Assembly (NCBI RefSeq): GCF_028372415.1
Contig: NC_092879.1
Span: 99,685,016 to 99,749,015, forward strand
Length of the DNA: 64,000 nucleotides
Direction of reading: 5' to 3'
Source of the DNA: Notamacropus eugenii
Taxonomy: Eukaryota; Chordata; Mammalia; Diprotodontia; Macropodidae
The notes beneath the pieces were generated by a model that worked only from the letters and a program-made list of their open reading frames with translations, ran no database searches and was not told where the DNA came from. Below, piece after piece: positions 33,300-45,236 of the stretch. The first letter of the stretch is position 1, and every line of letters begins with the position of its first letter. The translations under genes were made by a program, and so were the position numbers.

Positions 33300-34618
33300 T
33301 TTTTTGAAGGGTTAATAGCATATTTTTTTCTTTATTTCTTAATTTTCTTTATTTCTTTTCAATTTTCAACAATAACTTCCATAAATCTTAAATTTTCTCC
33401 CCTTTCCTTTCCCCTCTTTCCCTGAGACGGCTATCAATCTGCTATGTGTTCTACCTATACATTCTTATTAAACAAATTTTCACATTCATCATGTTGCACA
33501 GAAGAATTAAAACTAATGGAAGAAACCATGGGAAAAACCAAAACAAACCAAAACATAACACAAGAGAAAGTACTTTACTTCATTCTGAGTTCTGATTCCA
33601 TAGTTTTTTTTTTCTGGATGTGGAAGGCATTTTGCCTTGAGTCCTTTGGGAATGTTTTATGTCCTTGCACTGCTGTGAAGAGCTTAGTCTATCAGAAACA
33701 ATCCTCACACACTGTGGCTGTTACTGTGCATAATGTTCTCCTGGTTTTGCACATTTCACTCAGCATCAGTTCATAGAAGTCTTTTCAGGTTTCTCTGAAG
33801 TCCAACTGGTCATCATTTCTTGTAGCACAATAGTATTCCATTACATTCATATACCACAACTTGTTCAGCCAATCCCCAATTGATGGACATTCCCTTGATT
33901 TTCAGTTCTTGGCTACCACAAAAAGAGCTGTTATAAATATTTTCATACATGTTTGACCTTTTCCCATTTTTATCTCTTTGAAATACAGCCCTAGAAGTGG
34001 TATTGCTGGGTCAAAGGGTATGCACATATTTGTAGCCCTTTGGGGATAGTTCCAAATTGTTCTCCATAATGGTTGGATCAGCTCACAGCTCTACTAACAA
34101 TGAAGTAGTATTCCAACTCTCCCACATCTTTTCCAGCATTTATCATCTTCCTGTTTTGCCATGCTAGCCAACCTGATAGGTGTGATGTGGTACCTCAGAG
34201 TTGTTTTGATTTGCATCTCTCTAATCAATAGTGATTTAGAGCATTTTTTCATATGACTATAGATAGCTTTAATTTGTTCCTCTGAAAACTGCCTGTTCAT
34301 ATCCTTTGACCATTTATCAATTGGGGAATGACTTGTATTCTTGTACATTTGACACAGTTCTCTATATATTTTAGAAATGAGGCCTTTATCACAGAGACTA
34401 GTTATAAAAATTCTTTCCCAGTGTTCTGCTTCCCTCCTAATCTTGATTGCATTGGCTTTGTGCAAAAACTTTTCAATTTACCGTAATCAAAATTATCCAT
34501 TTTGCACTTCATAATGTTCTCTATCTCTTGTTTGATCATAAATTTCTCCATTCTCCATAAATCTAACAAATACACTATCCCTTGCTCCCCTAATATGTTT
34601 ATAGTATCAGCCTTTATG
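33300..34618 (-). mobile_element. 5'-truncated L1 with exact 18-bp target duplication
   Basis: A 1.3-kb minus-strand L1 containing the ORF2 C-terminal end and the 3' UTR. It is bounded by an exact 18-bp direct repeat. It starts (left) with poly(T), the copied tail. 5' truncation is the usual outcome of target-primed reverse transcription. It lies in the degenerate repeat domain and is clearly younger than it. Confidence 0.88.
34094..34465 (-). pseudogene. L1 ORF2 protein, C-terminal fragment
   Basis: A 123-codon frame with the conserved C-terminal ORF2p series: RREAEHWERIFIT, DKWSKDMNRQFSEEQIKAIY, LRYHITPIRLASM, CWKRCGRVGILLHC. This region follows the reverse transcriptase and includes the cysteine-containing end. 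The endonuclease and reverse-transcriptase domains are absent because the insertion is 5'-truncated. The first Met is not a native start. Confidence 0.8.
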
Positions 34619-34636
34619 AGGTTTTTGAGCTTTCTT
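34619..34636. repeat. Target-site duplication, right copy (18 bp)
   Basis: Exact copy of 33282-33299. Confidence 0.92.
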
Positions 34637-36451
34637 GACTCCCCATCTAGGGTAGTTGTTGAGTTAAAACAAGGCTAAATTAAATTCCTAGTATTATCAG
34701 TCTTTGTTTTGAGTTTTCTGTGCCAGTGAATCCACCTAGTTCTTGATATTCTTTGTGTTTCTAAGGCTTTCAAGCTCTGTTTCCAGGGCTGGAATTCTAG
34801 GTCTTGAGTTTTCTAGTACTTTTCAGAACTTCTTCAACTTTTTCCATTCTCAACCCATTCAGCATTTCTTAAGCTGTGGGTCTTGATCCCATATGGGTTA
34901 GGCTATGAATTGTAGATCTTGAGTTTTCCATTATTCTAAATACTTGTGACTCTAGCTCTAGGTTTTGGTCTTCATTTTCCTGTACCTCTAAGTCTTCAAG
35001 TCTGGACTTGTCTTGAGCTCTCTGTGTCTCTAAGTTACTAGCAATCTAAAAATGGGTCTTGTTTTATGTTTTCAGTAGCTCAAAGTTTCTAGGAACTAGA
35101 CTAGATGTTTAGATGCCCATGTCCCTAAGTCTCTAGAATTTTAAGTGTAGGCTTCACATCTTTGTCAGAATCTCTAGGAATCAACCCAATACTTGAGATT
35201 TCTGTGTGTCTTTGTCTCAAGGACAATAGGTAGTGAATTTGCTCAGTGTCAAAGTTTCCAGAACTATCATCCTTGGTCTTGAATTTTCTAGAATTCCTGA
35301 ACTAGAAATGGAGGACTGCAGTTATGTGTAAGGGGCTTGCAGGGTAGCAACTATTACATCTCTACTACAAGCCCTCAGTTGTAGGTCTTGAATTTTCCCT
35401 GTCCCTTGACTTTTAGGTCTACATCTTGAGTTTTCTGTATCTCGAAGTTTAGGCTTCAAGTTCTCTGTTTCTCCAAGTCTCTAGGGTTCTATGGCAAGTT
35501 CTTGAATTTTCTGCATCTCTAAATCTTCAGGATGCTAAGGTTATAACTTCAGTTTCTCTGATTCTCTGTCTAAGTCTGTTTGGGGTTTTATGCACCTCCT
35601 AGTTTCTAGGCTAGCATGTCTTTGGATCTATAAAGTGAACTCTACAGTAACAATTCTGGATTTTGGCACTGATATGGCTCTTGAGCTCCACGTATAGGTT
35701 TTGAGGATTCTCTGCCCTCTCCAGGCCTCCTAGTCCATGTCTTTAGGTTGGGTGTATTCTAGCCCAGTATTGAGGACTTCATCAGTCAGGGAACAAGCTT
35801 CTCTGCAGTACTTCTGTGGGAGACATTGTACCAAGTGTTGTCTATTAAATTAACTCTAGCCCTAGGTCTCTACATCTTCCATTCTGTGTCTTGCCTTCTC
35901 TAGGCCTGTCTCATTCTATGTCTTGGGGCATCTTGATGGTTCAAGGACTCTAAATCTAAGTTATCTAAATTAAATCTAAAATTAGGATTTCAAGGTCTCC
36001 AGGTCAGTAAATTTAGGACTTGAAGTTTCTAATGCTCTACTTCTCTGCTCTCTACTTCTGAGGTTTCAAATCTTCAAAGATTCCAGTCTAGATCAGTAAG
36101 TGAGTCAAAAAGGATTTTTCATGTCTCTCGGAGTCTAAGTCTATTGTAAATTTCCTGTGTCTCTAATTTTCTTGAATTAAGTATAGCTATTGATCCTTCA
36201 GTATGTGAGTCTCTAGAAATTCACCTAGTTCATGAGATTTCTGCGTCTTTGGTCTCTAGTTTAGTGAGCATAGATATTGAATTTTCTGTGTTTTCTAAAT
36301 TTCCAGGATTGTAATTCTAGCTCTTTAGTTTTCTAGTACTCCAACCTATGAATTGGATGTCTTCAGTTTTTTCCCAAATCTCTAGGACTCTAGGTCTGGG
36401 CCTTGAGTCTTCTGTGCCTCTAATCTAGGTTTGAGCTTTCTGTGTCTACAG

Positions 36452-36454
<3 letters not shown>

Positions 36455-36498
<44 letters not shown>
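36455..36498. repeat. (TG)22 microsatellite
   Basis: 44 bp of uninterrupted TG within the degenerate tandem domain. Confidence 0.95.
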
Positions 36499-36499
<1 letters not shown>

Positions 36500-36760
36500 C
36501 ACAATCTTCAGGATGCTAAAGTTGTTAAGGTTTTAGTTTTTCTAAGTCTAGATCTTGAGTTTTCTGTGTCTCCGTCTCTGGGGTGGTAGCATATCTAGGG
36601 TTTGGGGTATTTATGGCAAGAGTTTCAGGTTTTGACATCAATATGACCCCAGAGTTCTAAGTCTAGATCTTGAGGTTCAGGCCTACCAGTCTCTTCATTT
36701 CAAGAATTCTTCTCCTCCAGGTCTCCTGGTATTGATTTTGACTGTATTCTAGGGCTGGAA

Positions 36761-37230
36761 GTCTGTCAGTGTTCAACAAGTTTGTATTAAGCACTTAAAT
36801 ACCACACCTTTTACTAAGCATTCAAGAAAGGTCAAAACATATTTCATGATCATAGGGAACTCATGTTCTTTTTTTCTGCAAATAGTATTTTATTTTTTCC
36901 AATTACATGTGAAGATATGTTCTCTTTTTTTTATAAGATTTTTAGTTCCAAATTTTTGTCCCTCCCTCCCTCTCCTCCCCATCTTCCCAAGACAACAAGC
37001 AATCTGATATAGGTTATATATGTACAGTCAAGTTAAACATTTGCACATTAGTCATGAACAAAAGGAGAAAGCCATGAAAAACAAAAAAAAACCCAAAAAA
37101 GTGAAAATAGTCTGCTTCAATCTGCATTCAGATTCCATAGTTCTTTCTCTGGTTGTGGATGGCATTTTCTGTCATTAGTCTTTTGGAAGGGAGTTTATAT
37201 TCTAATGGGAGAGACAACATTGAAATTCTA
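36761..37230 (-). repeat. L2 3' end split by an L1 3' UTR fragment
   Basis: Inverse L2 end at 36770-36870 ('caacaagtttgtattaagca'), resuming near 37200 ('tctaatgggagagacaacat'). Between them, 36873-37191 is a minus-strand L1 3' UTR ('acattagtcatgaacaaaag', 'cattcagattccatagttct'). The flanks GGGAACTCATGTTCT (36856-36870) and GGGAGTTTATATTCT (37190-37204) may be a worn target duplication. Confidence 0.55.
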
Positions 37231-38990
37231 GCTCTAACCCAAAATGTGATAAATGGTGAGATGGAGAAAGATAGATGAATGGCAATAAGGATGAATGGCT
37301 ATAGAGATATATTAAAAGACAGATGAATGAATGGACAGATCCCATATGGGAGAGGAAAATGGATTGACAGATCTTGGGGGAGCATAAGTGAATAGTTGGA
37401 GAGATGTAGGCAGTGAGATATAAATAAATGGAGAAATCTATAATTTGAGTCTTTGATCCTTGGGAAGACCAAGAGCTTGTGACAGAAAAGAAAGGATGAA
37501 CAGAGAGAAAAAGATGGAAAGACATAAAGAAACCTGTATAGGGAGAGATGGATGAATGGAAACAGTAGGTCAAGGTAAGATGGATTATTGGAGAGGCCTG
37601 TAATTTGAAAGAATTGTTGAAGAGATCAAAGCAGAGAGAGCTGTGTGAATGGAAAATGTAGGGAAACAAAGATAGTTGGAGAGATATAGTAAGATGTGGT
37701 GGAATGCAGAGAACCAGAGAGGGTATGAGGGATGAATGAATAGAAGGATGAATGGAAGAGATCACTAATATGGAAGGGGGATGGTTGAAGAGACCAGGTT
37801 AGATGGATGAATGGAGGGGAAATGATAGGGAGAGTTGGAAGGTTAAGGAAACACAGACACTGAGAGGTGATTGAATGAAGGGACCCAGACAATGAGATGT
37901 AGATGAATGTTGTTCAGTCATTTCAATCGTTTCCAACTCTTTCTGACCCCATTTAGAGTTTTCTTTGAAAAGATACTGGAATGGTTTGCCATTTCTTTCT
38001 CTAGCTTATTCTACAGATGAGGAACTCAGGCAAATAGGGTTAAATGACTTGCCCAGGGTTACATAGCTAGTAAATGTCTGAGGCCAGATTTGAACTGAGA
38101 AAGATGAGTCAGCCTGACTTCAGACCCAGCACTTTATCCACTATGCCACCCGCCTTCCCTAAGTTATGAGTGGTAGCAATGGAATGAATGGAGAGACCTA
38201 GTCCCTGAGAGATGGATAAAGGGGAAGAAATAAATGAGCAGAGTGAAATATTTAAGGAGATGAAGACAGCAAGAATTAGATGGTGGCACTGACCAAAACC
38301 CTGAGAAATGGATGTAAGGAGGCACCTCACTAATGAGGAATGAAGTTTTCATGAGATATATAATGAGAAGATTGAATGAATGGAGAGACCTAAACAGTTG
38401 TGCACGGATTAATAGAGAAACATAGCCTGTGAGAAATAGGTGATTCGGAGAGACTGAAAAAGTGAGAACTTTATGGTTGGAGAGACCAAGAGAATGGAAA
38501 GACCTAGATAAGGATAAATGCATAGTTTTGGAGAGCTTCTTCACAGGGCAAGATGGATGAATAGGGAGACCAAGATAGGCTGAGGTAGATAGTGAGAGAC
38601 CAGGTGAAAGGTTGAAGAAATCCAAACAGGAAAAGATGCATGAATGGAAAATGTTGAGACCCAGAGAAAGATGATTGGAGAGACCTAAACAGTGAAATGC
38701 AGGTGGTTATAGAGATCTGAAGAGGGTGACATGGATGAATGGCGAAAGGGGGGAATAAAAAGACAACATGGGAGATGGATAGTTGAAGAGATCTGGTCTG
38801 TGTAAGACAGAAGAATGGAGAGGACTAGGTTGGGAGAGTTAGATGATTGGGGAGATATGGACCTGGAGATTTGGACATCTATAGAGAACTAGACACAGAA
38901 GGAAGGATGGCTATAGAGATCTAAACAATAAGAGATGAAAGAATGTGGAGATATAAACAACGACATGTAGACAGTGAGAAAAGACACTAT
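37231..38990. repeat. Degenerate ~40-bp tandem repeat
   Basis: Variants of 'gatgaatggagagacc' and 'agatggatgaatgg' recur throughout (for example 37559, 37796, 38188, 38375, 38548), separated by roughly 35-45 bp. Split by a Mar-1 SINE. The 187-codon minus-strand frame at 37202-37765 lies in this repeat and reads as low-complexity S/H/P/I-rich sequence, so it is not called. Confidence 0.65.
37908..38155 (-). repeat. Mar-1-type SINE nested in the ~40-bp repeat
   Basis: 'tgttgttcagtcatttcaat', 'tttgccatttctttctctag', 'gacttgcccagggttacata', 'cccagcactttatccactat': inverse Mar-1 order, complete. 38991-39246 to the right of this repeat is unassigned AT-rich DNA. Confidence 0.85.
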
Positions 38991-39246
38991 GTGGATTGAT
39001 TTTGTTTGATTCATTGTTTATTTGTTGAAAGATTTTTTAAATTTTGTTTTTTATTTAGTAAGGAGAGTTGGGAGGTCAGAGGGGTTAGCAAGAAGTAATG
39101 TCAAAACAAAAGAACCATTGAAATATTTTTAAGTGAGTAGAAAAGAATGAAGTTGAAAAGCAATCAGACAAGTAGTACAATTAAAAGTAACATGGAATTT
39201 AGTATATATGTATATATGTATGCATATATATACACATTTATATTTT

Positions 39247-39259
39247 AAAAAGCAAGCCA
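39247..39259. repeat. Target-site duplication, left copy (13 bp)
   Basis: AAAAAGCAAGCCA, identical to 42905-42917. Confidence 0.85.
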
Positions 39260-42200
39260 GGCAGAGCCAAGATGGCAGAGTAAAAAGATGCACATACACT
39301 AGCTCTTACCCCATAGCCCATAAAATACCTGTGAAGAAGAACTCTCAACAAATTCTAGAGCAGCAGAAGACACAGAACAACTGAGTGGAGGAGATCTCTA
39401 GGCCAGAGTGACCTGAAAGACCTACAGGAAAGGTCTGTCACACCTGACACGGAGCAGAGCCCAGCCCAGCATCAGGAGGAGCAGAACTGAGCCTTCAGGG
39501 ACAGAATCTCCAGGGGCAGCTCAGATCCCTTAACCCACAGGCACCAAAGGTCAGTGAGAGGGTCTTTCCAGCTGGCCAAGAAGAGAGCAGGGTGTCCCCA
39601 TAACTCGGATGTCCTCAGGTGACAGCAGTAGAGGCAACAGTGGCTGGGGCTCCCAAGGTAGGTAGTAGCCTGCATCCATTGTTGAAGGTCTCATCATAAA
39701 GCCCCTGAGGGAACTGAGCCCTGTGTGGCAGCCCTGCCCCCTCCTCTGCAGCTGATCTTAATCTCACACTGAATAGCAGCCCTACCCCTGCCTAAAGCCC
39801 CTGAGGGTTTGGAGCAGCTCATCTGAATCTCAGCCCCCAGTGCTGCCTTGGCAGAACTGGAGGCGAGGTGATTGTGGAGAGAAAACTCAGAAGTCAAGTA
39901 ACTGGCTGGGAAAATGCTCAAAAAAGGGGAAAAAATAAGACCACAGAAGGTTACTTTCTTGGGGAACAGGTGTCTCCCCCCATTCTTTCAGATGAGGAAG
40001 AACAAGGCATACTGTCAGAGGAAGTCAAGGCCTCTACCTCCAGGGTCTCCAAAGGGAACTTAAACTGGGCTCAGACAATAGAAGACCTTAAAAAAAGTTA
40101 ACAGCTTACTAAAGGAGAACCCAAAAAATGCTGAGGAAAATAACAGCTTTAAAAAGAAGCTAACTCAATTGGAAAAAGAAGTCCAAAAAGTCAATGAGGA
40201 GAAGGAGGTTTTAAAAAGCAGAATTAGTCAAATGGAGGAGAAGGTTCAAAAGCTCACTGAACAAAATAATTTATTGAAAGAGAGAATTGAATTCAGGGAA
40301 ACAAATGCCTATGAGTTATACCAAGCAGTTAGTAAACAAAACCAAAAATTTGAAAAAATAGAAGATAATGTGAAACATCCCATTGGAAAAACAACTGACC
40401 TGGAAAATAGATCCAGGAGAAACAATTTAAAAATTATGGGACTACCTGAAAGCCATGATCAAAAAAGAGCCTAGACGTTATCTTCCATGAAATTATCAAG
40501 GAAAACTGCCCTGATATTCTAGAACCAGAGGGCAAAAAAAATATTGAAAGAATTCACCAATCACCTTCTGAAAGAGACTCGAACAGAAAAACTCCTAGGA
40601 ATATTGTGGCCAAATTTCAGAGTTCCCAGATCAAGGAGAAAATGCTGTAAGCAGCTAGAAAGAAACAATTTGAGTACTATGGAAATACAATCAGGATAAC
40701 ACAGGATCTGGCAACTTCAACATTAAGGGATCGAAGGGCTTGGAATGGGATATTTCAGAGGTCAAAGGAACTGAGACTGAAACCAAGAATCACTTACCCT
40801 GCAAATCTGAGTATAATACTTCAAGGGAATAAATGGTCATTCATTCAATGATATAGAGGACTTTCAATCACTCATACTGAGGAAAAGACCAGATCTGTAT
40901 AGAAAATTTGACTTCCCAAGACAAGAATCAAGAGAAGCATGAAAAGGTAAACAGGGAAGAAAAATCCTAAAAGACTCTCTAAAGCTGAACTGTTTACATT
41001 ACTGCATGGAAAGAAAATATTTATAACTCTTGAATCTTTTCTCAGTATTTAGGTAGATGGAGAGATTGTACATACACACACATACGCATATATAGATAGA
41101 GAGTACAGAGTGTGTTGAATCAGAAGAGATGATATCCGCACACATAAAAAAAAAATAAAATAAAATAAAAATTAAGGGGTGAAGGAGGAAAATACCTGGA
41201 AAAGAAAGGGAGAAATGGTACAGGGTAGGCTATAACTCATAAAAGAGATAAGAAAAATCTTGTTCAATGGAGGAGAAAAGGGAGAAGGGGGAGGGGAAAA
41301 AATGAAGCTACTCTCTCCACATGTGGCTGAAGGAGGGAATAACATGCTCATTAAATTTGATATGAAAATTTATATCACACCACAGGAAAGTAGGAGAGAA
41401 GGCAACAAGTGGGGTGAGGGGAATGTTAGAAGGGAGGGCAAATGGGAGACGGGAGTCACTAGAAATAAACACTTTCAAGCAGGGACAAGGTCAATTGTGG
41501 GGGAAAAAGTGAGGGGAGATAGAGTAGGACAGAGGGCAATATAATTAGTATTACACAACATGATTATCATGGAAGTCTTTTGCAAAATAACACATATTTA
41601 GTCTGTATTGAATTGCTTGCCTTCTCAGTGGGGCTGGGGAGGGAGGGGGAGGGAGAGAAGTTGGAATTCAAAGTATTAGCAACGAATGTTAAGAATTTTT
41701 ATTGCATATAATTGGGAAATAAGAAATACAGGGAATGGGGTATAGAAATTTGTCTTGCCCTACAAGGAAAGAGAGAAAATGGGGATAAGGGAAGGATGGA
41801 GTGTGATAGAAGGAAGGGTACATTGAGGGAAGGAGTAATCGGAATGAAAGGTATTAGGAAGCAGGGGGAGAGGAGAGATGGGGGAAAATTTGGACGTTAC
41901 AAAGTGAGGTAAAAGCAATTGGCATTAAAACAATTGACTGAATTAATTACTGAGAGTAAATCAATGACATCTTTAGTTTGGGGAAAAGAATTTTAATCTA
42001 AATTTCCTAGAGGAAGGTAACCTCCAGGTAAAATTTGGCATTGATGGAAAAGCTAAGATTTTAATGGTAAATTTGATTTTATGATTGCTATTTAATCAGG
42101 AACTAGAACATGTATAGAAAGGCATGTAAGCCACTTAAGACTTGCCTCAAAAGATGTTCCTTAGCCAAAGTGAAATTATAATCATATTTGAAACCTGGTT

Positions 42201-42904
42201 ATTGGAACTTGCCATTTTTAGATGCTATGGGACTATTAAGTGACTGTTCTTCTGAGTCTAACTCCAGGTATAGATAGCAAGAAAGGTGGTCTGCGCCTCC
42301 AATCCATGATGCCAGTAAGCTGGTGGGATGCTGGTATGAACTGCAAAAGGTGATCTCATGGGAATGGTGGGAGAGTGGCTGTTCAGCCTGGGCTGAGGTA
42401 GGATTCTCTTGACTCAATTTCCCCACTGATACCTGACAGACTTTAAGCCTGACTGAATGCAAGTGGACAATCTAATCCTACCTGGAACTGACATGAAGTT
42501 GGGGAGATATTGTATCCCTGCAATGTCCTTACTCTTGATGGCAATTTCCTATAGTCAAAAGGTTTGTAAGCTTAATACCAGATCTATTAAATTATAGATT
42601 ATTGGTAGGGGAACATCCGAGGTTAAGTCTAAGTCTAAAATTAAGCTATTAGGCATAGGACTTTAGGCCAACAACAATAAGTTAGGGTCCTTTAATTCTT
42701 AGTAATACTGTGGAGACAATTAGGTCAAGAGCTTTTGAAGTTAGCAACATAAATATTATTTGTGTCTCAATTGGTTAATGTTCAAAAAAAAAATTCTTTT
42801 GTGGTCCATATTGTAAATGCTTTAAAAAGAAGTATCACCTGACCAAAAGTTGGAATTGTTTTACCTGTTATATACTGTGTTAAAAATGAAAAATAAAATT
42901 TTAA
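39260..42904 (+). mobile_element. HAL1-type retrotransposon, full length, copy 2
   Basis: A 3.6-kb plus-strand element with an exact 13-bp target duplication. It begins GGCAGAGCCAAGATGGCAGA, has a 5' UTR to about 39913, a broken ORF1 (39914 to about 40880) and a 2-kb A/G-rich 3' region ending in AATAAAATTTT and a short A tail. No ORF2 domain fits between ORF1 and the tail. It is more worn than copies 1 and 3. Confidence 0.82.
39914..40880 (+). pseudogene. HAL1 ORF1, broken
   Basis: The start ATG (39914) is one base out of frame with the rest: the coding frame reads ENAQKRGKNKTTEGYFLGEQ with no ATG at the right place. A stop follows LKKS (40099-40101). The frame is restored at 40169-40474 (coiled coil, RRM motif RRNNLKIMGLPES) and then shifts again. 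The tail continues past the point where the other two copies have TGA; here CGA is present (40728-40730), followed by RAWNGIFQRSKELRLKPR and YPANLSIIL. It therefore shows the longer C-terminal end. Confidence 0.75.
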
Positions 42905-42917
42905 AAAAAGCAAGCCA
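42905..42917. repeat. Target-site duplication, right copy (13 bp)
   Basis: Exact copy of 39247-39259. The next 130 bp (42918-43045) are AT-rich with an L1-tail look and nothing else assignable. Confidence 0.85.
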
Positions 42918-43249
42918 TGTGAAATTGAGGTTCATGGTTTCACATAGAATCCACCAGTATTTGAAAAAATAAATTACTATTAAATGTTTAAAAATGAATG
43001 TGAAAATTTGACTTTACATGTAATTAGAAAAAATAAAATACCATTAAAAAAGAGAAAGGTTCTATCTCTTCTATCTCTTTCTGTCCCTGGACCAACAGGA
43101 TTCTAGTAAAGTGATGACCAGAAGGAAGAGAGAGAAAAAATCAGGAGATGCCCCAATGGGACTGACAAATAGAAGAGGCGTAAATAGAGCCCATGTTTGT
43201 TACCCTCATCATACCTAGAAGATCAAAAGATAAGGCCGAAAGGAGACCC

Positions 43250-43329
43250 TCTCTGTCTCTCTCTGTCTGTCTGTCTCTCTGTCTGTCTGTCTGTCTCTGT
43301 CTCTCTGTCTCTCTCTGTCTCTCTCTGTC

Positions 43330-43392
<63 letters not shown>
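43250..43392. repeat. (CT)n with CTGT variants
   Basis: About 140 bp of CTCT/CTGT, pure CT from about 43336 to 43392, followed by C-rich DNA. On the opposite strand this reads as (GA)n. Long frames of S/L or R/E residues over it are artefacts. Confidence 0.95.
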
Positions 43393-43395
<3 letters not shown>

Positions 43396-44106
43396 CCTCC
43401 CCCCCCTCCCCTTGGCCCCAGAAGACTACTGGTGCACGAAGACAAGGAAGGAAGGAGGAAAGCTCTTCACTGTCCTGCCCTTCCCTCTGTCCCTCTCCCT
43501 GTCTCTCTCCCTTTAACTCATCCTATTCCACACACCCAGCAGGTCCAGCTAACAGAAGCTGAACCGTGAAGAATGTATCCAAAGAGAGATATGGGTAAAT
43601 ATTCTTTATTTTGGGGTCTTGTCACTAAATTGGAGGAAATTGAGAGGGGGGACAGAATCTCTTAAACATACCTCTCTCTTTCTCTCTTCCATCTCTCCAA
43701 AAAAACTACAGCAAAGAGATAATAAGACCAAGGTGTGAGCAACAGAAAAGACTCTTTATCTTTTCCAGACTCTGTGATATATGAAAAAAGCAAGGACACC
43801 ACTGGCTGGGAGATAGAGATGGTCTCCTATTCTCTGGTTCACTCACTGGATGCAGCCAGCAAGACAGTACTACAGTGATGTCCTAAAGGGAGAGAGAGAA
43901 TGAGATCAAGAGATGCCCCTGGGCCTGTCAAACAGGACAGGGATCAGTGGTTCCCTTATTAAAATCCCTGATCCTATAGAGCAGAGAAAAGGACAAGACA
44001 CACATGAGACCATGTCTGTTTACCAGGCCCAGGAAGAAAGGCTACAACTTCAAGAAGACAAACCAGAAGGGAGGGAGAAATTCACATCTCTTTTTTCTCT
44101 CTCCAG

Positions 44107-44309
44107 CGAGGACCAGACAAGCTTGTGAGAAGGGAGAGGGCAGCAAGGGGATTTTTCTTTTTCAGGATCACACCCATAGAGAAACACCAAGAAGATGGGC
44201 TGGAGGAGGAAGATTTCCTCTGTCTCTCTGGCATTTCCTCTTCCACTTCCTCCATCCTCAACCCTTGCAGCAAACAGAAGCCAGACTTGGAGGAGAACAG
44301 CAGAAAAAG
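44107..44309 (+). other. Exon-shaped cassette C (example): AG acceptor to GT donor
   Basis: 'tctctctccag|cgagg' at 44096-44111 gives a strong polypyrimidine-AG; 203 nt later comes 'aaaaagg|tatgg', a GT donor-like site at 44310. Equivalent C cassettes: 48486-48683, 50145-50349 and one per full unit, 198-205 nt long. Splicing is inferred, not shown. Confidence 0.4.
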
Positions 44310-44323
44310 GTATGGGGAGACCT

Positions 44324-44335
44324 TCTTTATTTCTT
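44324..44335. repeat. Target-site duplication, left copy (12 bp)
   Basis: TCTTTATTTCTT, identical to 47158-47169. The array consensus at this place reads once through the site (compare 'ctctttgtttcctggtcttg' in other A subunits), confirming that the second copy was created by the insertion. Confidence 0.85.
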
Positions 44336-45202
44336 TATTTTTTATTACATTTTCTTTTTTTTTTAAATTTATTTATTTAACTTTTAACATTCATTTTCAC
44401 AAAATTTTGGGTTCCAAATTTTCTCCCCATTTGTCCCCTCTGGCCACCCCAAAACACCGAGCATTCTAATTGCCCCTATCACCGATCTGCCCTCTCTTCT
44501 ATCATCCCTCCCTTCCCTTGTCCCCATCTTCTCTTTTGTCCTGTAGGGCCAAATAACTTTCTATACCCCTTTACCTGTATTTCTTATTTCCTAGTAGCAA
44601 GAACAGAACTCAACAGTTGTTCCTAAAACTTTGAGTTCCAACTTCTCTTCATCCCTCCCTCCCCACCCATTCCCTTTGGAAGGCAAGCAATTCAATATAG
44701 GCCATATCTGTGTAGTTTTGCAAATGACTTCCATAATAGTCATGTTGTGTAAGACTAACTATATTTCCCTCCATCCTATCCTGCCCCCCATTGCTTCTAT
44801 TCTCTCTTTGGATCCTGTCCCTCCCCAAGAGTATTGACTTCAAATTGCTCCCTCCTCCCATTGTCCTCCTTTCCATCATTTCCCCCACCCTGCTTATCCC
44901 CTTCTCCCCCACTTTCCTGTATTGTAAGATAGGTTTTCATACCAAAATGAGTGTGCATTTTATTCCTTCCTTTAGTGGAATGTAATGAGAGTAAACTTCA
45001 TGTTTTTCTCTCACCTCCCCTCTTTTTCCCTCCACTAAAAAGTCTTTTGCTTGTGCCTCTTTTATGAGAGATAATTTGCCCCATTCCATTTCTCCCTTTC
45101 TCCTCCTAATATATTTCTTTCTCACTGCTTAATTTCATTTTTTAAAGATACGATTCCATCCTATTCAATTCACCCTGTGCTCTCTGTCTATGTGTGTGTG
45201 TG

Positions 45203-45236
<34 letters not shown>

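Larger units (their letters stand above)
31300..36760. repeat. Highly degenerate short-period tandem repeat domain
   Basis: Variants of 'tctaggtcttgagttttctg' followed by 'tctctaagtctctaggattc' recur dozens of times, for example near 32949, 34799, 34915, 35270, 35381, 35412, 35492, 36398 and 36549. Spacing is roughly 30-60 bp. It is broken by a Mar-1 SINE, L2 pieces and an L1. No frame is open for long and no gene is visible. Too worn to give a single consensus period by eye. Confidence 0.6.
43046..44309 (+). repeat. Array edge: diverged partial units
   Basis: Contains a worn C part ('ctagtaaagtgatgaccag' near 43102), a long (CT)n tract, an exon-like block ending 'gagatatgg|gtaaatattc' near 43593, then a short unit leading into the C cassette 44107-44309. 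Divergence at an array edge is the usual pattern when internal units are homogenised and terminal ones are not. Confidence 0.7.

Noticed and set aside
33444-33776. 110-codon plus-strand frame
   Set aside because: It is antisense to the L1 3' UTR and ORF2 end, whose 18-bp target duplication defines the insertion.
37202-37765. 187-codon minus-strand frame rich in S, H, I and P
   Set aside because: It lies in the degenerate ~40-bp tandem repeat and has a repetitive composition without any domain.
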